Assembly: GCF_048268305.1 (NCBI RefSeq)
Contig: NZ_JBLWVT010000003.1
Span: 372,001-436,000, forward strand
Length of the DNA stretch: 64,000 bases
Source of the DNA: Pseudodonghicola sp048268305
GTDB lineage: Bacteria; Pseudomonadota; Alphaproteobacteria; Rhodobacterales; Rhodobacteraceae
Reading direction: 5' to 3'
The notes beneath the pieces were generated by a model. It was not told the origin of the DNA. It did not search any database and was given only the letters and a program-made list of their open reading frames with translations. Below, in pieces: positions 59,767 through 64,000 of the stretch. Position 1 is the stretch's first letter, and every line of letters begins with the position of its first letter. The translations under genes and the position numbers were made by a program.

Positions 59767-60968
59767 GCGGGTTCCCCCAAGTCTGCTTGCGCCAGTTTGG
59801 CGCGTTCTTCCAATGCGGCGGCCGGCGGCGCGGCGCTTGCCACCCCCAGCTCGACCAGGCTGTCGCGGGCGGCCTCGACCACGCGGGTCATGACGGCGGC
59901 ATCCATCCGACCGATACAGCCGATGCGGAAGCTGTCCACCACCGTCAGCTTGCCCGGATAGATGATGAAGCCCTTGTCCTTCATCAGCTCATAGAAGCGG
60001 GCGAAATCGAACTTAGGATCGGCGGGGTTGAAGAAGGTGACGATGATCGGCGACAGCCAGGTCTCATCCAGCAGCGTCTCGAACCCGAGCCCGCGCATGC
60101 CGGCGACCATCACATCGCGGTTGTTGGCATAGCGCGCGCCCCGGGCGGCGACGCCACCCTCGGCCTCATGCATCTTCAACGCCTCGAGAAAAGCCGCCAC
60201 CACATGGGTCGGCGGGGTGAACCGCCACTGGCCGGTCTTCTCCATATAGTCCCATTGCGCATGCACATCGAGCGCGAGGGAATGCGACCGCCCCTTGGCG
60301 GCCTCCAGTTCCGACCGCCGCGCCAGCACGAAGCCGAAGCCCGGAACGCCTTCGATGCACTTGTTGGCCGAAGAGACCATCGCCTCGAACCGGATCTGCC
60401 CCGGCTCCAGCGGCACCGCACCAAAGGCCGACATGCTGTCGATCAACAGCTTGCGCCCGGTGGCATAGGTGGCCGCGGAAATCTCGGCCACCGGGTTCAG
60501 GATGCCCGAGGAGGTCTCGCAATGAATCGCCAGCACATGGGTGATCGCCGGATCCTCGGCCAGGATGCGGGCGACATCGGTCCCGCGCGGCGGCATGTAA
60601 TCCCCCATGTCGAGCAGATGGCGCGCCCGGCCGATGGTGTCGCAGGTCTTGGCCGCCCGCAGCCCATAGGCGCCATTGGCCAGCACCAGAACCTTGCCCT
60701 CCTTCGGCACGAAGCTGCCCAGCATCGCCTCGACCAGATAGGAGCCTGACCCCTGCATCGGCACACAGGTGAACTCGTCGCCCCCCTCGCCCAGCAGGAC
60801 GACCAGGCGCATGCGCATCTCCTCGGTCATGGCGCGGAAATCGGCGTCCCAGCTCCCCCAGTCGCGCAGCATGGCCTGTTTCACCTCGAACGCGGTGGTC
60901 AGCGGGCCGGGCGTCAGCAGATAGGGCTCGCCCAGTTTCGGGGGCGGGAAATTGCCCTGATCGGTCAT
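59763..60968 (-). CDS. phnW: 2-aminoethylphosphonate-pyruvate transaminase
   Basis: A 401-residue class V aminotransferase. YLLTPGPLTTAFEVKQAML, QGSGSYLVEAML and the PLP Lys203 in SSANKCIEGVPGFGFV are diagnostic. It converts 2-aminoethylphosphonate and pyruvate into phosphonoacetaldehyde and alanine, the substrate of PhnX encoded next. A C-terminal Ala-rich tail is longer than usual. First gene of the phosphonate unit; divergent from a LysR gene. Confidence 0.95.
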   Translation of the reverse strand: MTDQGNFPPPKLGEPYLLTPGPLTTAFEVKQAMLRDWGSWDADFRAMTEEMRMRLVVLLGEGGDEFTCVPMQGSGSYLVEAMLGSFVPKEGKVLVLANGAYGLRAAKTCDTIGRARHLLDMGDYMPPRGTDVARILAEDPAITHVLAIHCETSSGILNPVAEISAATYATGRKLLIDSMSAFGAVPLEPGQIRFEAMVSSANKCIEGVPGFGFVLARRSELEAAKGRSHSLALDVHAQWDYMEKTGQWRFTPPTHVVAAFLEALKMHEAEGGVAARGARYANNRDVMVAGMRGLGFETLLDETWLSPIIVTFFNPADPKFDFARFYELMKDKGFIIYPGKLTVVDSFRIGCIGRMDAAVMTRVVEAARDSLVELGVASAAPPAAALEERAKLAQADLGEPA

Positions 60969-61023
60969 TCTCTGTTTCCTCGCAGGATGAATTCAGGCGC
61001 AGGATGCCCCACGCCTTTCCATT

Positions 61024-61034
61024 TGAAAAATTCA
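61024..61034. promoter_or_regulatory. inverted repeat TGAA-AAA-TTCA, candidate LysR site
   Basis: TGAAAAATTCA lies in the 100-base divergent region of phnW and lysR. AT-rich palindromes of this kind are typical LTTR recognition sites. Short, so only moderately supported. Confidence 0.4.
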
Positions 61035-61068
61035 TTAAATTGATCTAACCATAGATTTTAACGATAGG

Positions 61069-61959
61069 ATGACATCCCCCCTTCCGATGCGATACGTCCA
61101 GCTCCGCGCCTTTCACTATGTCGCCATCTGCGGCGGCTTCTCCCGTGCGGCAGAGGCGCTGTTCCTGACCCAGCCGGCGATCTCGGATCAGGTGCGCAAG
61201 CTTGAGGAGGAATATGACATCCTCCTGTTCAACCGGCGCAACAAGCAGGTCACCCTGACGCAACAGGGGGAGGAGCTGCTGACGATCACCCGCCGACTGT
61301 TCGATGTCGAGCAGCAGGCGCTGGAACTGCTGACGGAATCCCGCGCCCTGCGATTGGGAGAGCTGCGGATCGTCGCCGATGCGGCGCACCATCTGGTCCC
61401 GGTTCTGGGCCGGTTTCGGGCCCGCTATCCCGGGGTTCACATCACCCTGCGCGCCGGCAATACCCAAAGCGTTTTGGACAGCCTGCGCGCCTATGAGGCC
61501 GATCTGGGCGTATTGGGTGAAATGCCCGAGGGCCGCGACTTCGTCACGCTCAAGCTGAATTCCACCCCGATCATCGCCTTCGCGCAACGCGACCACCCCG
61601 CCGCCGCCCGGGGGCGGATGTCGCTGGCCGATCTGGCCCGCTTCCCGCTGGTGCTGCGCGAACAGGGCTCGAAAACCCGCCACCGGCTGGAGGAACTGGC
61701 CGAGGCCGAAGGCGTCCCGCTCGCCGCCGCGATCGAGGCCGAGGGGCGCGAGGCGGTGCGCGAGATCGTCGCCTCCGGTGCCGGGGTCGGTTTCGTGTCG
61801 ACCGCCGAATTCGGCGCCGACAGCCGGTTTTCAGCGATCGAGATCGACGCGCCGCCGATGCTGATGGACGAGGCGCTGATCTGCCTGCGCGAACGCGCCG
61901 GCTCCAAGCTGGTGCAGGCCTTCTTCGACATCGCCCGCAGCGCCGATCCGCAGGGTTAG
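61069..61959 (+). CDS. LysR-family regulator of phosphonate genes
   Basis: A 296-residue LTTR with HTH (RAFHYVAICGGFSRAAEALF, then QPAISDQVRKLEEEYD) and effector domain from about 95. ATG at 61069 or 61087 possible. Its divergent placement to phnW-phnX suggests it activates them in response to 2-aminoethylphosphonate, as LysR-type regulators do in other phnWX loci. Confidence 0.9.
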   Translation: MTSPLPMRYVQLRAFHYVAICGGFSRAAEALFLTQPAISDQVRKLEEEYDILLFNRRNKQVTLTQQGEELLTITRRLFDVEQQALELLTESRALRLGELRIVADAAHHLVPVLGRFRARYPGVHITLRAGNTQSVLDSLRAYEADLGVLGEMPEGRDFVTLKLNSTPIIAFAQRDHPAAARGRMSLADLARFPLVLREQGSKTRHRLEELAEAEGVPLAAAIEAEGREAVREIVASGAGVGFVSTAEFGADSRFSAIEIDAPPMLMDEALICLRERAGSKLVQAFFDIARSADPQG

Positions 61960-62043
61960 CCCGGGGCTAGCGCCCCCGCACAAGTCCCCCACCCGGCCCC
62001 ATGCTAGCCTCGCGCCAAGGCCATGTCAGGGGAGGGGCGCGCC

Positions 62044-63591
62044 TTGTCGCAACAGATGTCGGAAACCGTCTGCCAGGCCGCCGGCCTATCCCTGAGCTTT
62101 GCGCTGGAGCGCGCCTTTGCCCTTTGGCCCGAACGGGTCGCGCTGGAGGAAGGCGACCGCAGCCTGACCTATGCCGCGCTCGAGGCACGCAGCCGTGCGC
62201 TGGTCGCGGCGCTGGCCCGGCGTGGCGTCGGGCCCGGCGACCGGGTGGCGGTGCTCTCCGAGAACCGGCTGGAATATGTCGAATCTCTGGTCACGGCGGC
62301 GCGCGGCGGTTTCATCCTCTGCGCGCAGAACTGGCGGCTGGCCGAGGCGGAACTTTGCCATTGCGTCGGGCTGGTGGACCCGGCGCTGATCCTTACCTCG
62401 CCCCGCTTCGCCGATCTGGCAGCCCGTCTCTGGCCCGATACCGCGCAGCTGAGCTTCGGCGCCCCCTTTGAGGCGGCGCTCGTCGCCGAAGGCGCGGCGC
62501 CCCGCCCTGCCCCGGTGGCCGATGCCGAAAGCGGTGTGGTGATCCTCTATACCTCCGGAACAACCGGCCTGCCCAAGGGCGCGCTGATCAGCCAGCGGGC
62601 CGAGGTCGCCCGGGCCGAGGTGATGGCCCGCGATCTGCCCGGCGACCCCGACGGCGCCTTCATCGCCTGGGCGCCGCTGTTTCACATGGTCTCGACCGAC
62701 CCGAGCTTTGCGACGCTGATGAAGGGCGGGCGCGTCATCGTGACCGAGGGCTTTCAGCCCGATCTGCTGGCCGATCTGGCGGCGACCCGCCGGCTTGGCC
62801 ATCTGGTGCTGATGCCCGGCACCATCGTGCCGTTTCTGGCTGCCCTGCGCGCACACGGCGGCCGGGTCCAAGGCGTGGACTGGGTCGGCGTCATGGCCGA
62901 TCTGATCCCGCGCCATCAGTTGGCCGAGCTGACAACCCTGCTGAATGCGCCTTACGTGAACTCCTTCGGTTCCACCGAAACCGGGCTGGCCCCCGCCACC
63001 GCCGGCTGCGTGCCGGTCGGCGTGGTGCCGAAGGAGCTGGACAAGACCCAGAGCAGCCTGTGCCAGATTCGCCTGCTGGACGAAGACGACCGCGATGTGC
63101 CCGAGGGCGCGCCGGGAGAGCTGGCGATGCGCGGCCCGACGCTGTTTTCCGGCTATTGGCGCAACCCTGAGGCCACCGAGGAGAGTTTCCGTGGCGGCTG
63201 GTTCCATATGGGCGACGTGTTCCGCCGCACGCCCGAGGGCAAGTTCGCCTTCGTCGACCGGCGCAAGTACCTGATCAAATCGGGGGGCGAGAACATCTAT
63301 CCGGCCGAGGTCGAGCAGGTGATCCTGTCGCATCCCGCCGTCCACGACGCCGTGGTGGTGCGCCACCCCGACGATCACTGGGGCGAGGTGCCGGTGGCCT
63401 TTGTCGTACCCCGCGACGGCCAGACGCTGGACGCCGCCATGGTGCTGGCACACTTCGACGGCGCCATCGCGCGCTACAAGCGGCCGCGCCAGGTCTTCAT
63501 CGTCGCCGACGAGGTGCTGCCGCGCAGCACCACCGGCAAGATCATGCGCCACCTGCTGGAACAGGCGCTGCAGGACGGCCGCCTGCCCTGA
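62044..63591 (+). CDS. acyl-CoA synthetase (AMP-forming)
   Basis: A 515-residue adenylate-forming ligase. P-loop VILYTSGTTGLPKGA, NSFGSTETG, SGYWRNPEATEE and the GGENIYPAEVEQ/STTGKIMR C-terminal hinge and catalytic Lys are seen. It activates a carboxylic acid with CoA. Start: TTG at 62044 with GGAGG eight bases before; ATG at 62023 would place that site inside the gene, and ATG at 62056 lacks one. The acyl-CoA dehydrogenase gene follows by 27 bases, so the two probably work in one catabolic step series. Confidence 0.88.
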   Translation: MSQQMSETVCQAAGLSLSFALERAFALWPERVALEEGDRSLTYAALEARSRALVAALARRGVGPGDRVAVLSENRLEYVESLVTAARGGFILCAQNWRLAEAELCHCVGLVDPALILTSPRFADLAARLWPDTAQLSFGAPFEAALVAEGAAPRPAPVADAESGVVILYTSGTTGLPKGALISQRAEVARAEVMARDLPGDPDGAFIAWAPLFHMVSTDPSFATLMKGGRVIVTEGFQPDLLADLAATRRLGHLVLMPGTIVPFLAALRAHGGRVQGVDWVGVMADLIPRHQLAELTTLLNAPYVNSFGSTETGLAPATAGCVPVGVVPKELDKTQSSLCQIRLLDEDDRDVPEGAPGELAMRGPTLFSGYWRNPEATEESFRGGWFHMGDVFRRTPEGKFAFVDRRKYLIKSGGENIYPAEVEQVILSHPAVHDAVVVRHPDDHWGEVPVAFVVPRDGQTLDAAMVLAHFDGAIARYKRPRQVFIVADEVLPRSTTGKIMRHLLEQALQDGRLP

Positions 63592-63618
63592 CCCATTCGC
63601 AACCGACCGGAGAGCCTC

Positions 63619-64000
63619 ATGCGCCTGACACATGAACATGAAGAACTGCGCCGCAGCACCAAGCGCTGGATCGAGGCGGAGGTGAACCCCCATGCCGCCG
63701 AATGGGAGGCCGCCGGCATCTTTCCCGCGCGTCAGGTGTTCAAATCCTTCGCCGACCTGGGGCTGATGGGCGTCAGCAAGTCCGAGGCCTATGGCGGCCT
63801 CGGGCTCGGCTTTTCCTATGCCGCCGTCGTGGCCGAGACGCTGGGGCAGATCAAGCCCGGCGGCGTGGCGCTGGCGCTGGGGGTGCAGACCGATATGTGC
63901 ACCCCGGCGCTGGAGAAACACGGCAGCGACGCCCTGCGCGACGCCTTCCTGCGCCCCGCCATCGCCGGCGAGATGGTCGGCTGCATCGGCGTGTCGGAAC
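63619..64000 (+). CDS. acyl-CoA dehydrogenase, N-terminal part
   Basis: An ATG at 63619 with GGAG upstream opens a frame that runs off the window end (127 residues visible). THEHEELRRSTKRWIEAEV, FADLGLMGVSKSEAYGGLGLGF and MVGCIGVSE are the acyl-CoA dehydrogenase N-terminal helices and start of the FAD-binding middle domain. Substrate chain is unknown, but the preceding ligase probably makes its thioester. Confidence 0.9.
   Translation, partial: MRLTHEHEELRRSTKRWIEAEVNPHAAEWEAAGIFPARQVFKSFADLGLMGVSKSEAYGGLGLGFSYAAVVAETLGQIKPGGVALALGVQTDMCTPALEKHGSDALRDAFLRPAIAGEMVGCIGVSE

Overview
The window looks like chromosomal DNA of an alphaproteobacterium of the order Rhodobacterales (Rhodobacter, Paracoccus or Roseobacter relatives). 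The inference rests on very high GC, a PhaR/phasin/PhaC/PhaZ locus, a DUF2842-purA pair, hflK-hflC-DUF2065-degP, and two consecutive putrescine-type glutamine synthetase homologues. No rRNA, tRNA, CRISPR array, insertion sequence or prophage was seen. Protein names come from motif and family recognition by eye, not from a database search.

Region by region. 1-1.5 kb: the end of ispZ, a Crp/Fnr-family regulator, then a perfect TGTGA-N6-TCACA site placed like a class II Crp promoter in front of a probable small RNA with an intrinsic terminator. 1.5-9 kb: envelope quality control (degP, DUF2065, hflC, hflK), redox and pentose metabolism (gor, rpiA), and a MarR regulator divergent from a membrane protein across two palindromic operators. 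9-18 kb: Old Yellow Enzyme, L-serine dehydratase, an EamA exporter, thiamine pyrophosphokinase, a long acidic protein of unknown function, a frameshifted acetyltransferase and purA. 18-24.6 kb: a cobalt-type nitrile hydratase operon with a His-rich alpha subunit, secG, pyrG, an AT-richer Calx-beta/RTX gene and two TerB-like genes. 24.7-33 kb: a polar amino acid ABC transporter followed by a gamma-glutamyl-polyamine type catabolic cluster (two glutamine synthetase homologues, a glutamine amidotransferase, a PuuB-like oxidase). 33-36.3 kb: DegT aminotransferase, a trypsin-like protease and a fold-IV transaminase resembling (R)-amine transaminases. 36.3-41.6 kb: the polyhydroxybutyrate locus, with paired PhaR boxes in front of both phasins. 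41.6-44.5 kb: a glycosyltransferase and two alpha/beta hydrolases, one lacking its nucleophile serine.

44.6-53.7 kb is the most unusual block. Eight minus-strand genes encode a PxpA/LamB-YcsF protein, a biotin carrier, a biotin carboxylase, both halves of a KipI/KipA-type carboxyltransferase, and a ribose-type ABC importer with a TorT-like binding protein. A LysR regulator diverges from them, and the shared region holds two copies of TCGGA-N3-TCCGA. Together the parts make a complete urea-carboxylase-like biotin enzyme split over four polypeptides, with its own importer and regulator. Its substrate cannot be read from the sequence.

53.7-64 kb: a TetR(NemR-like)-ohr-reductase stress operon, then a phosphonate region (a sulfatase/phosphonate monoester hydrolase-like enzyme, an amidase, phnX, phnW, LysR), and finally an acyl-CoA synthetase and the start of an acyl-CoA dehydrogenase cut by the window end.
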